This document shows, in pieces, positions 14,374 to 24,622 of a stretch of DNA of 64,000 bases (the stretch's first letter is position 1; each line of letters opens with the position of its first letter). A model generated the notes under the pieces. That model was not told the origin of the DNA and searched no databases. It saw only the letters and a program-made list of their open reading frames with translations. The DNA lies in the NCBI RefSeq assembly GCF_950023065.1, contig NC_088678.1:44754580-44818579 (forward strand), given 5' to 3'. Position numbers and translations under genes: made by a program. This stretch comes from Planococcus citri (taxonomy: Eukaryota > Arthropoda > Insecta > Hemiptera > Pseudococcidae).

Positions 14374-14567
14374 ACATAAATGGCAGTCAGAAACTGAGTT
14401 CACGCAAAACTTCTCCAATAGGGTGCGCTGGCAGCGTTGTGGATATTATCCTTATCAATACAACCATAACAAGCAATGCATTTTTTCTGATTTTTCACCA
14501 TAATTTTAGTAAATTTAGAAAATTTTGACAACATGATGTATGGTTTTAATTAATTTAATCAATAGTT

Positions 14568-15366
14568 ACGCCTTGTTGCTGCGTACCCAATTGCCGAAGT
14601 GGTTATCCGGGCGAACCTAAACGGCGAACATTTTCAGTGCCCAAAGTAAGTAGCCAAAATTTGAGTTACGACATGACCAAGTCCATTGGTTTGAAAACTT
14701 GATGTTCTATAATTTCAGGGTCCACCAGATTTTTTGAAACAATGGCAGAGAAGTATTCCTCGCGAAGGTGTGAAGCCAGGGGACCGGATATGCGAACTAC
14801 ACTTCCGGGATGATGAAGTGGTGAAACAATTTCAAGTTTTAGTAGATAAAAATGGAGATAATGAAACCTTTAAATTGGAGCGGGATAAAGCTTATTTGAA
14901 GGAAGGAGCAGTTCCCAGTATCTTCCCAAACTGTCCGAAATACCTTACAAAAAAATGCACCATGAAAAGAAAATCGCCAAAAAAAAGGTCAATCTCCGTA
15001 ATATCAAAAACAAAAAGCAACGTGAAAAAAAGCAGGAAAAAGGTAATTTTTCAATTTTCATGGACATTGCTTCTGATGTCCCATATAATATGCTTAAATT
15101 TTTTCTTATCCTAGATATTTGATACTGATTCCGAGAACAACCCTCCGTCTACTTCCGAAGAAAACATCTTAATGGATATTGAGCAAAGCACCTATACCTT
15201 GGAAGATGAATTCAGTGCAAGGCAACTTCAACTTCCTCCGGGGTGGCATAATTTTTATGCTGCAGAAGATCGGACCCTCATTTTCCTACACTGGGATGGT
15301 GCGAAGCGAGGAGTTGATAAAAAAATTATCATAAAAGAATCTCACGAAGTTGAAGTAATAATATAA
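14568..15366 (+). CDS. THAP-domain DNA-binding protein encoded by the P-type element
   Basis: Exons 14568-14645, 14719-15042 and 15115-15366 join in phase to about 217 residues. The N terminus is a THAP zinc finger: CVPNC near residues 5-9, RTFSVPK at 20-26, CELHF at 51-55 (the C2-CH ligands), and the closing AVPSIF box at 90-95. A Lys/Arg-rich stretch follows that could act as a nuclear signal. The C-terminal third contains LPPGWHNFY and LIFLHWD, reminiscent of the region after the THAP domain in P/THAP9-type transposases, then stops without a catalytic core. THAP proteins normally begin MP..C; here the matching codon at 14568 is ACG, and no in-frame ATG precedes it in this exon. Either the start codon is mutated, initiation is non-AUG, or an unseen upstream exon splices to the AG at 14564-14565. 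By size and content it resembles the truncated KP repressor of Drosophila P elements (inference). Confidence 0.75.
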
Positions 15367-16173
15367 ATCAAATCAATTAAATCAATACCAGATTCTCATC
15401 ATTATAATACAATGCAATCAGTTTTGAAATTATATTCTTTTATTTTTTGAAATTTTGTACAGGTGATCATTGGGACTTTTTTGAACATGAATTTTAATTT
15501 TTGTAATTGTATCTCATATCAAATTTTGAAAAAAATGTCACGTATCAACTACAATCAGTACAATCAATAAATTTTATATCAATTACAAATTTTTGAAATT
15601 TTTCTTTATTTTTTGAACAATTTCATCTTTATTTCGCAGAAATTAATCGCTATTAAAATTCTCATTTCCGTGATGTATTACTTTGTTGAGCTACGATTTT
15701 CATTTTCATTCACTTATTTCTAAAAAATTGACCCCATTGTCGGTGAAAATTTGAATTTTGAAACGAAAATAAGAACTGCATTTTTTTCAGTTTTCAAATT
15801 TAAATTTTAAATTGCTTACCCAACTTCATTTTTGTTCTGCCCTCAGTAAAAATCCTAGCTATGTCACCGCTTGCAATGAAAAAGAAAAGAAAACTGAAAA
15901 CATATTGGATTTCTAGATATTTTTTTTCAGCCATGACTTCTGTTACTGTGTTCTGTAGCTTATTAATAATTTTTTTCATTTCCATTTTAATTATTATGCA
16001 TATTTAAAAAAAAAAAATTAATCAAGATTTCATTTTCCATCATTCTTCACTATTATTGCGTAATTTGAATACGAAGTTCAGGAAATTGTTTATCCACCCT
16101 ACATGCAGCGCCACCTAGGGGTAGAGTTTTGCGTTACATCAAATCGACGGCCATCTACGGAAGCAGCGGCTTA

Positions 16174-16211
16174 TGGGAGTGGAGACACTTGTACTGGTCT
16201 ATATCACTTTG
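16174..16211 (-). repeat. Right terminal inverted repeat of the P-type element
   Basis: Inverted copy of 14336-14373 with no mismatch that I can see. It is followed at once by the second ACTTATAC duplication. Confidence 0.92.
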
Positions 16212-16219
16212 ACTTATAC
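16212..16219. repeat. Right target-site duplication of the P-type element
   Basis: ACTTATAC, identical to 14328-14335. Confidence 0.9.
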
Positions 16220-17024
16220 GTTTCTCGATTCTCATTTAAGTAAACTGCACCGTAAGGCATAAATGAACAACTTTCAACTTTTAAAGTTCTAATAAAAACT
16301 TTTTGCAATGGATGATAAACTTTTGGTGTTTTGGTTCATTATCAGCAAAGCGTAACCGAAAACCAATCAAAAACTTTTAATGATAACATTTTTTAAAATC
16401 AGCCAATCAAAATCGAAGAAATCGCATATGTCTTTTTGATTCGTTGTTAGTTGGTTGCTTTTCGTAATTCGTTTATGGTTGTTTATTTTCATTTTTTGTG
16501 AATGATAGGGGAGTTTGAAAAATGAAAAATCTTGTTAAAAATTTTACGGAGTCATGAATGAATTAAAATTTTTACATTGTTGACCATTTTTCACTTGGTC
16601 TTCTCATCTCAAGTGACCACAGTTTTCAGATTGTGTGACCAAGTTTCGACCGATGATCAGTTCAGTTCATCGCATGATATCGTATACAGAAGACGTAAAG
16701 AATAAGGTCAAAATATTACATTTCTACCAACGAGTTTTTACTATTCCTTACAACATATAAGAATACTTTTGAATGCTTTTCATATTTTCTATTGTGTTAT
16801 GCTGAATAGTGCTATACCTACCATACAAGTTGTATACTGAAAACAATGACTGTTCTGAGTAAGTTCTTGGTATTTGCAATTGTACGTTCCTTTATTATTT
16901 GTATCACTGTTATTTTATTTTTCAGTGATTCAGCTTGTGTTTCATTACAGTGGAGCAGTTTGAATTCTTCAAGTCCCTGACGTTATATTTGTGCACGTAA
17001 AGTAATCATCGTAACAATTTAGTC
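16220..17024. promoter_or_regulatory. Upstream region and possible 5' UTR exon of the Costal-2-like gene
   Basis: No kinesin motor coding sequence is present here. A plausible untranslated exon ends at about 16858 with donor GTAAGT. Possible acceptors are at about 16924 (TTTTTCAG) and near 16951. Splicing to either would leave a short upstream frame starting at the ATG near 16845 and ending before the main ATG at 17025. Confidence 0.35.
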
Positions 17025-19134
17025 ATGGAGAACGATTACACCGAGTGAGTAATCTGTTGTAATTTCATTGTATTTCTAAACATGCTCTCTCATCTTCGAT
17101 AAATCATTTTCACAGCTTACGATTCAATAATGATCAGCTCTTGAAACTTGTGACTTCGGCTGAAGTTTTATTCCGGCATCTTTACGATTTTGTAACACCG
17201 GACGATAAAGCGTTCATTGATCAATGGCTTTGTTTTAAAGAAGAATACAGCGACGCTTGCTCTAATAATTCTCAACTCGATGTGAACGAAAATGTTCCTG
17301 AATGCTCGATGCTTCCTAGAATAGGTAATTTCCGTAATTCAGTCGTGCGATTTCTTCGAAGTTCACAATTCACAAAGAAATTTCGTATTTTCAGATGAAG
17401 TATCAGAAAATGAGAAGATTTCTTCCTCTGTTTCATCGGAAGCATCTGATTCCGAATCTCGGTTTCCTTTAACGGATGGCGATAACAATAAGAATTATTT
17501 CAATTTCGATGAAAAGAAAAAGGATGCGTTGAAAAATTCTGAAAATCGACCTCAATCTGAAACCAATAGTCATTTATCTCAGGTTGATTCAGATTTGCTG
17601 GATTACATGACCGATTTTAAATTATTTAATGATAGTTTCGTTACGGATTGGTTTAAAACCTTTTCCTTCAATGTTGCGGAAATTCGCGAGTATTTGACTT
17701 GGTTAGAAAATAAAGGTTAGTGTTCTAACATGCATCCGCTGATTTTGTGTGGTGTTTTCGTAATTAAATTCTGAGTATTTTATACATTTTTTTTTTGTAG
17801 ATTATAAACGAGTGTGGACAGATTTGTTCAATAACGCGAAGAAAAAAAGGGGTCTCGATGTTAATGCCATGGAGCAGGAGAATATTATAAATGTAAGTAT
17901 TGATTAGTTTTCATGTTTTTATTGTTGTTATTTACTAATTTCTTGTTTAATTTTTCAGAACAATAATTTTAGAGATGATTTTATGTCGATCGATGCTAGT
18001 CGCATTTCTAAAAGAATGCTACCTCAGAATAATCAAATGCAATACGTCCCATTTTGTCAGCAGTGTAACAATGACAATCGTTTCGAAACTATTGACCGGC
18101 AAATCCGCCATTTACAAGAAGTTCGGCACGTGTTATTACGTTCTCGTGAAAATATCAATTGTAAAATGAAAAAAGTAAGAAGCGCTCTGCTGGGGGATGT
18201 ATGTATTTTCGAGACAAAATGATACTATATTTAAGTCGTTTCAGGATGAAATAAATTCGAGTGCACAATTCAAGCGTAGTTTGAAAATAGATGTTGCTTT
18301 TGAAATCATCGATGCTTCAATCGAAATAAAAAATGGATGGAGATTGGGGCACGATATACAGAATTTATATTCGTTAAATGATGAAGTAACTTGCTCAACG
18401 CTAAATACTCGATACTTTATCCGAAAAATATTTTAATTCTGTGGGAAATTTTTTTTTCAGATCGACACCGTTATTGCCGATTGTTTACATATTTTATCGT
18501 TGAATGAAATACGGTATCTCATGACGACTTATTTGAAAAATATTATGGAAATGAGAAAATGCAGTTCTGAATATGATAAAGAATTGCTAAAATTAGATGT
18601 GAGTATAGCCGTAGGAAGGCATTTGAAAATAATATACTATTTACTTTACATCGAGCGACTTTTTTCAGGCCGAAATTTCCAGTCAAAAGTTTCTAATTTG
18701 GAGATTATATATGATGATTAATGAAAACAAACGTTCGTATGAAAATCAATGGTTAACGTTGCACAAAGAATTTGAGCAAAAATTACAGGTACTCGGTAAA
18801 ACTGCCACTGATGAAAGTAACGATTCTGCTATGGAATCAATTGCCGGCTTGCAAGGACGAAAGTTACTGTCAATCATTGAGCGAAATGATGCTCCTGAAT
18901 CATCACATTCTGATATTAGAGGTAATTTTTTTGATTCAACAAGCGTTTGCAAAATCTGCGTGACTTCAATCTTACATGCAATGTGTTTTTTCAGACATGA
19001 AAGATGGGCAAAATATCGTCTCTGTGGTTTCGCATATTCCAGAAAAAAGCCTGAAAACATTGCAAAAGACTCATGGCGCATCTTCGGGGACAAAAGTAAC
19101 GAAAAGCAAGAAAAAACTCATCATACAAACTTGA
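17025..19134 (+). CDS. Costal-2/KIF7/KIF27-related coiled-coil protein lacking a kinesin motor
   Basis: Nine exons: 17025-17044, 17116-17324, 17395-17715, 17801-17892, 17959-18174, 18245-18385, 18461-18598, 18669-18921 and 18995-19134. They join in phase to 509 residues. The second half matches the post-motor stalk that I recall for KIF7-type kinesin-4 proteins: FCQQC, then IIDASIEIKN, then LHILSLNEIRYLMTTYLKNI (like the LSYLS..ETR.L...YF motif), then LTLHKEFEQKLQVL (like LTLQQKEHEQNMQLL). The first half is short, with an acidic Ser-rich segment, and has no P-loop, SSRSH or LAGSE motor motifs. KIF7/Costal-2 proteins are usually well over 1,000 residues and scaffold Gli/Ci, Fused and SUFU in Hedgehog signalling. 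This product could be a motorless Costal-2 or a divergent paralogue. The short first coding exon has donor GTGAGT. The name rests on pattern similarity in the C-terminal half. Confidence 0.68.
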
Positions 19135-20235
19135 AAACAACGACCAAACTTCTTGTCAAAATTAGACTGCTTTTTATACTTTTGTTTTATCATTAATAAG
19201 TATCAGTATTGTGTTCGCAAACGACAGTATTCTTCTTGAACTTAATTTTTGCTTTTAATTATCATTGTGATTCGATTTTTACTTACTCAATCATCTCCTT
19301 CCATGCACCTCTTTATGTAGTTTTATATTAATTATTTCTGCCATCATCGTCCATTTTTACATTCTTTTCACATATCACAATTTTCATGTTTTTTTTCTTT
19401 CTTTTAGTATCTCTCCGTACAACCAAAGTCGTTTTCTTTGAAATACTCAGATTATTTTCATTGAAATTGTTTTCTATTATATTTGTGTTCTTCGTCCTTA
19501 TTTGTACTTTTCAGGTCAAATTGCATAGAATGTAGTTACCATTTACTTTTAATGGTCGCTTTGAATAATTATTGTATCGTTTAAGTTCTTATTTTTAATT
19601 AAACGCCTATACTTAGATGAAATGAGATGAGAATTTAATGTAGTGGTATTTTAGATACTCAAATTGAAAACACATCACTTAATGCTTTCGATTTTGATTC
19701 GGAATTCTCACCAATATTTACTCGTATTTCATTAGCCTACATACACATAGTAGATAATTGAAACACAAAAAAATGAAAATTTATTTCTTTTTGTAGTCTT
19801 ATAATGACCATCAAATTAATTACTATTTATTTATGTAATCGCTCTTTTAATAAACGAAGAAAATGAGTTGAAAAAGAACACAGTTTTTTCCTCTTGACCT
19901 TTCATGTTTCACAAAAACTAAGTATGCGGCGTTTGTACTTACAGGCTGTTGACAATTTGAAAAGTATTCGCGTTTATTCAATACTTTTAGAAAGACTGAT
20001 TTTTTCATAAGTAATAAGAAAAAAAACAAAAGATCAAGTAACAAATATGTACAATATTCAACAACGTATGGCGTCTATTATATTATTTACAAGTCCGAGT
20101 ATGTCAAAGGATTCAACGCTATGAAAGTTGTGCAATGCCGTTCCTGTAAAAAAAAATAACGCTTCAGAACACTTCATCGATATTCGATAAACATCGGAAC
20201 AGCTAGCCTAATTACCTTAAAACTGAGTACATCAT
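19135..20235. other. Convergent intergenic region (3' UTRs)
   Basis: 1.1 kb between the stop codons of the Costal-2-like and SDF2-like genes. It holds only AT-rich presumed 3' UTRs. No RNA gene, repeat pair or conserved frame is visible. Confidence 0.5.
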
Positions 20236-21220
20236 TCAAAGTTCGTCGTGGAGTTCTTTAGGATTGAAATCACTCTTATGAATAAATACTCCTTCCATTG
20301 GTTTCCAAGCGGTACCATAAGCATCTTGTCTTCCAACACCGACTATTTCATGTTGACCACTGATGGGTCTGCCATACGTTTGTTGAGTAGCGGCTAGAAA
20401 CCTGAATATTTTACTCGTTAATAACAGTTACACTTGACATGACATTAATATAACAACTTTCAACTTACATTTTCGTATCAGCATGTTGGAATTTCACTTG
20501 CCTACTTCTGTTCCAATATTCATCATCGCATACAACTTTCCAATGATCTCCACTGTCTCCTTCACCTGAAAAATGATCGCTGATTAACAATGTGTTCATT
20601 TTTCAACATAAAACACTCAACCTTATCATTCAATTACCATTGTTTCCATAACACGATATTTCTTGGTGTCCTGACAAAGGCGAACTAAAGAAATGTGAAT
20701 GTAGGTTTTTGGTGGTAGACAAGTGTTGTAATCTAATTGTATCGCCGCATTTAATTGACTCGCTAAAATGAAGACACACAGTTGAAATTATTTAGTAATT
20801 TTTGAATGAATAATAATTGAGTTACATACCCTCTAACACAGGTCTGACCCGTCACTGCTTTAATGGCCCAGTGTGAATTGATGTCTTCGGGGACAGTTGT
20901 GCCCGTAACAGATTGTTGACCACTTCCTGATCCATATTTGACATCATGCGAGTGCAATCTTATTTTGTAGTCTATATTGTATAATTTTAATACTGAACCA
21001 CAGGTAACGTGATCTGGGCTTTTAGCTGGGGAACAAAAACGTTCACTTAGACTCGTGAATTCGAATGCAACGATATAATAGCACAATGTATTAGTAATAT
21101 AGAGACCAAACATTGTAATGTAATAAATTCAAAGGAAAATTTACCATATATAAAAGGTATTCGTTGAACAAAACTAATCAGGAATCCGACGTGGAAAAGT
21201 AACCAATTATTTACAAACAT
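20236..21220 (-). CDS. SDF2: Stromal cell-derived factor 2-like protein (SDF2/SDF2L1), ER luminal
   Basis: Five exons: 21220-21145, 21025-20830, 20762-20638, 20565-20469 and 20401-20236, 219 residues in phase. A hydrophobic signal peptide covers about residues 1-25. Three MIR repeats of the SDF2 family follow: VTCGSVLKLYN and RLHSHDVKYGSGSGQQSVTG in the first, CGDTIRLQHLSTTKNLHSH in the second, and QTYGRPISGQHEIVG in the third. The chain ends in HDEL, an ER-retrieval signal. SDF2-type proteins sit in the ER lumen with ERdj3 and BiP and help substrates through folding; SDF2L1 is induced by ER stress. Length fits the family (about 210-220). HDEL as terminus is more typical of SDF2L1, but insects usually have one family member, so the choice of name is arbitrary. 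It is head to head with TRAPPC13, 743 bp between start codons. Confidence 0.93.
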
Positions 21221-21963
21221 TTTGATGACTAAAATTTAAACGATAACTCCGACACGAAACGTTCATTACGTAAAAGAATCACCGGTGTTCATCGTGAGTA
21301 ATAAATTTATCGTAAATTAATAGAATTATCGCAAATTATTAAACTTTTTTCATTTTCGATACATTTTTTACTCATTGTAATCAGCAAAATATCAACCGGC
21401 AAAAACCAATGAAAACCAAACACGGTTTTTTGATTTGCAGTGCTACCGAACTTGAAATTTCTTTTAGAAACTTTTCACAAATTCACTCAGATAATTTTAA
21501 ATTGCAGTTTGATACGATTTTTCTGCATTAAAAAATAGAATAACAGCAAAAATACTCAAATCATTTTTTAAAATAAATTTTTAAAAATTTTTTCCAATAA
21601 TATAAAAATGTTAAATTCCAACTCCTCTGTAGACTTTGAGAATTTGGTGTTTTTTTGTTTGAAAGTCTGCATTCAAAAATTAACCTACCCACACATACCT
21701 ACTAACATCTTTGTTTATTTTTGTTTTTTATTTTTGCTCAAAAAAGTTCAAAAGTCAAAAAGTTTGATAAGAAATGAAATGATAATTTTATTAATTTTTA
21801 TTAAAACTGCATTAAATTAAAACTATTGAAAAAGTTGAAAAGTTTAAAACAATTTTAATTTATAAAGCATTAGACTCAAGACTCAAAGTACTGCTACAAT
21901 TACATTCATCAGAAATGGTCCATCTGTTGCTCTAATTTCTAATTTTGTAATCCAGTCATCAAA
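21221..21963. promoter_or_regulatory. Bidirectional promoter region between SDF2-like and TRAPPC13
   Basis: 743 bases between two divergent start codons. It contains CCAAT at 21406-21410, nine bases, then ACACG at 21420-21424. This is one mismatch from the ER-stress element CCAAT-N9-CCACG with exact spacing, and both flanking genes serve the secretory pathway. The remainder is AT-rich with nothing recognisable. Confidence 0.4.
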
Positions 21964-23832
21964 ATGGAAATCAAAGAGAAAATCGAACATCCTCTCTCGC
22001 TGAAAGGTAAATATTCATTGAACGTTTCTGGTAGTAACATAATTTCCATACTTTATAATCAATTCTTTTCGATTGGTTGGTAGTGATGAGACTCACAAGG
22101 CCTACTTTGAGTCCACCGGTCATCGTAACTTGCGAAACTAAAGATTTACCAGGTCATTTATTCAATACAAATTTAAAGAATGATATCACATCTGTTAGCG
22201 GAGGCGAATCATTAGCGGTCGGTCAGTTTCTCCTAGTTCCTCAGAGTTTTGGGTACGTTATCACTGAGATACCCAACCCTACCTTATGTGGTCATCAACA
22301 TCAATTTTACGATTATATTTCAATTTTACAGAAGTATTTATCTCGGGGAGACGTTTTCATGTTACATATGTGTTCATAATGACTCCAACGATATTGTGCC
22401 AAATGTAGTTCTGAAGGTAATACTGAAAAATATGTTTTCCGAAGTTGAACATTAAATTTCTAAAATTCTAATTCTGTTCAGGCGGACTTACAAACTACCA
22501 CTCAAAGACTTCTCTTAATTGATAATAACTCTTCATCTGTACTTAAACCAAAGCAAACACTAGATGAAGTTATTCATCATGAAGTGAAAGAAATTGGGAC
22601 TCACATGTAAGCAAATTGTTTCAGTTATCCTCACACCTGTAATGTGTTATTAATTAATGTCTATTGTTGTGCATGTTTTTCAATTTAGATTAGTATGCGA
22701 AGTCACATACTTGAATCGCTTATCTTTCAGGAAATTCTTCAAATTTCAAGTTTTGAAACCTTTAGATGTTAAAACTAAATTTTATACTGCCGAAGTAAGA
22801 ATTTAAATAATATTTTCCAAGTTACTCGTATAAAAATTCAATTCACTTAAATCCTACGAAACACTGTTTTTGTTTGGATTTTCTTAGTCAGATGACGTCT
22901 ATTTAGAAGCTCAAATACAGAACATTACCAACGGTCCAATCTGTTTGGAAAAAGTCACCCTAGAAGCTACAGATTACTTCAAAGGTTTTTTTGACATCCA
23001 TTGATTTTTGAAAATACTAGAAAAAAATGTATCCTAATTTAATACGTGCAGTTTCAGATCTGAATAAAATCGAGAGCAAATGTTCTGTTTTTGGCAACGT
23101 TAATGTGGTAGATAAAGACGCTTCTAGGCAGTATTTATATTGTTTGTCTCCTCAGCAAGATTCCATTTCAATATCCAAAGTCAAGAGTGAGGCTATCAGT
23201 GTTGGTATATTAGATATTGTTTGGCGTTCGAATCTCGGAGAAAGAGGACATTTACAAACTAGCACTTTACAAACAATGGTTGGTGCCCAGTTTTTAATTC
23301 TGGTTGCAGTATTCTATTGATTATTGATACACGTTTCATTTCTAGCGCACTGATCGGGGAGATATTAGGCTATCATTGAGCGAATTGCCCAACATCGTTT
23401 TTCTCGAGAAACCTTTCAAATTTGTGTGTAAAATCTCCAACATATCGTAAGTAAATTGAAACTCAAATACGCTGTATTGCCCATGCAGTAGTTTCTCCAT
23501 TTATTTTCCTTTCCTAGGGATCGTGAAATCAACTTATCCATGAGTTTGGAAGAAATGAAAAATTTGGTATGGTGTGGAACCTCTGGTAAATTACTCGACA
23601 CCATACTACCTTTTCAATGTACTGAAATCCAGTTGAACTTGATTCCATTAGATATAGGCCTACAAGTGAGTTTGATACTAATTCTTAGTACGTTTCAATT
23701 CAATTTTCAATATTTACTTATCGACTTATTTCAATCCTGTAGGAAATCAGCGGTATTAGACTAAAAGATACAGTATCGCAGCAATCTTATAAATTTGATA
23801 ACTTAGCCGAAGTATTTGTCTTACAACGGTAA
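21964..23832 (+). CDS. TRAPPC13: Trafficking protein particle complex subunit 13
   Basis: Ten exons: 21964-22006, 22084-22252, 22332-22416, 22482-22606, 22689-22794, 22888-22984, 23058-23278, 23346-23446, 23518-23665 and 23743-23832. They give 394 residues in phase. Recognised from the N-terminal RLTRPTL.SPP segment, the GGESLAVGQFLLVPQSFG.IYLGETF block typical of the TRAPPC13 N-terminal domain, and the middle IL.IVWRSN.GERGHLQTS block. The human protein is about 417 residues. TRAPPC13 is a peripheral subunit of the metazoan TRAPPIII complex, a Rab1 exchange factor acting in ER-Golgi traffic and autophagy. The exon 7 donor (GTTGGT) is weak, but the phase and the conserved sequence across it are good. 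The terminal exon gives a short C terminus. It shares a promoter region with the SDF2-like gene and faces the PI3-kinase gene tail to tail. Confidence 0.93.
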
Positions 23833-24622
23833 TAACAGTATCCGGAAACGTTGTCGGTTTATGTATTTTGAATAGAAAACAAATTCCAGATACCTTATGA
23901 TTGATTTTTATTCATGCTGAGTACAATTGTGATATTTGATATATTTCATCATTTTATTATAGTCGTTGTCTATTATATGTAATAAATATACCTACCTTGT
24001 TGTAAATTAATTTGTAATCAATTTCTGTTTTCAAAGGTGCTCAGTGCTCACTGCTCAACCTCGATAGGGAAATTGTACACACTTTCAAGAAAAATAAAAT
24101 GTTTATTTTTGGGAACTAATAACCGTAGACATAACAGGCATAATTTTAACTAATATTTTAGAATGAAAAATTCAACCAGTGATTACGAATGTCAATTTTT
24201 TATAGGCATACACATAATATGTAAAACTCGCTTATCTCGCAAGAATGGAAAATAATAAAACCAAATAAAATATCGAGAATAAGCTACGAGTAAACACGAG
24301 GAATAAAAATTACGAATAAAAAAACCTTTACACAAAAAAGTACAATGCAAAATATCACAATGCAAAAGCTCATTCAAAACAATATACTGTAATACAATAC
24401 TCAACAAAAAAAAAAGAAAATTACAATCTAATACTCTTTACGTAAATCAAACGTGATAAAAATTAATAAAATGGGAATGCGAATAATTTCACAAAACTGA
24501 AAAATATGATCATATAAAAAAACGGATAAAAATTTCTCATAAAAATTACAGCCATAAAATACACATACACAATCTGGAATGATTAAAAATAGATGATATC
24601 GCTACAAAACATGATGACCGAA
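23833..24622. other. Convergent intergenic region (3' UTRs)
   Basis: 790 bases of AT-rich presumed 3' UTR from TRAPPC13 (+) and the class II PI3-kinase (-). No conserved frame or repeat structure is seen. Confidence 0.5.

Larger units (their letters stand above)
14336..16211 (+). mobile_element. P-superfamily DNA transposon, THAP-only (internally deleted?)
   Basis: A 1,876-bp element bounded by 38-bp terminal inverted repeats (14336-14373 and 16174-16211) that read identically in opposite orientation, starting CAAAGTGATATAGACCAGTA. Exact 8-bp duplications of ACTTATAC flank it. A subterminal inverted pair ACGCAAAACT (14402-14411) / AGTTTTGCGT (16125-16134) lies 66 and 77 bases from the ends, like the internal repeats of P elements. 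Inside is a three-exon THAP-domain gene but no RNase H-like catalytic region. The roughly 800 bases after the gene are AT-rich and non-coding. This fits a non-autonomous P-element derivative that was mobilised in trans. Identical repeats and an undamaged duplication suggest a fairly recent insertion. Confidence 0.9.

Noticed and set aside
15800..15985. Minus-strand 61-residue frame inside the P-type element as a second gene
   Set aside because: No THAP, RNase H-like or other transposase feature; AT-rich chance frame.
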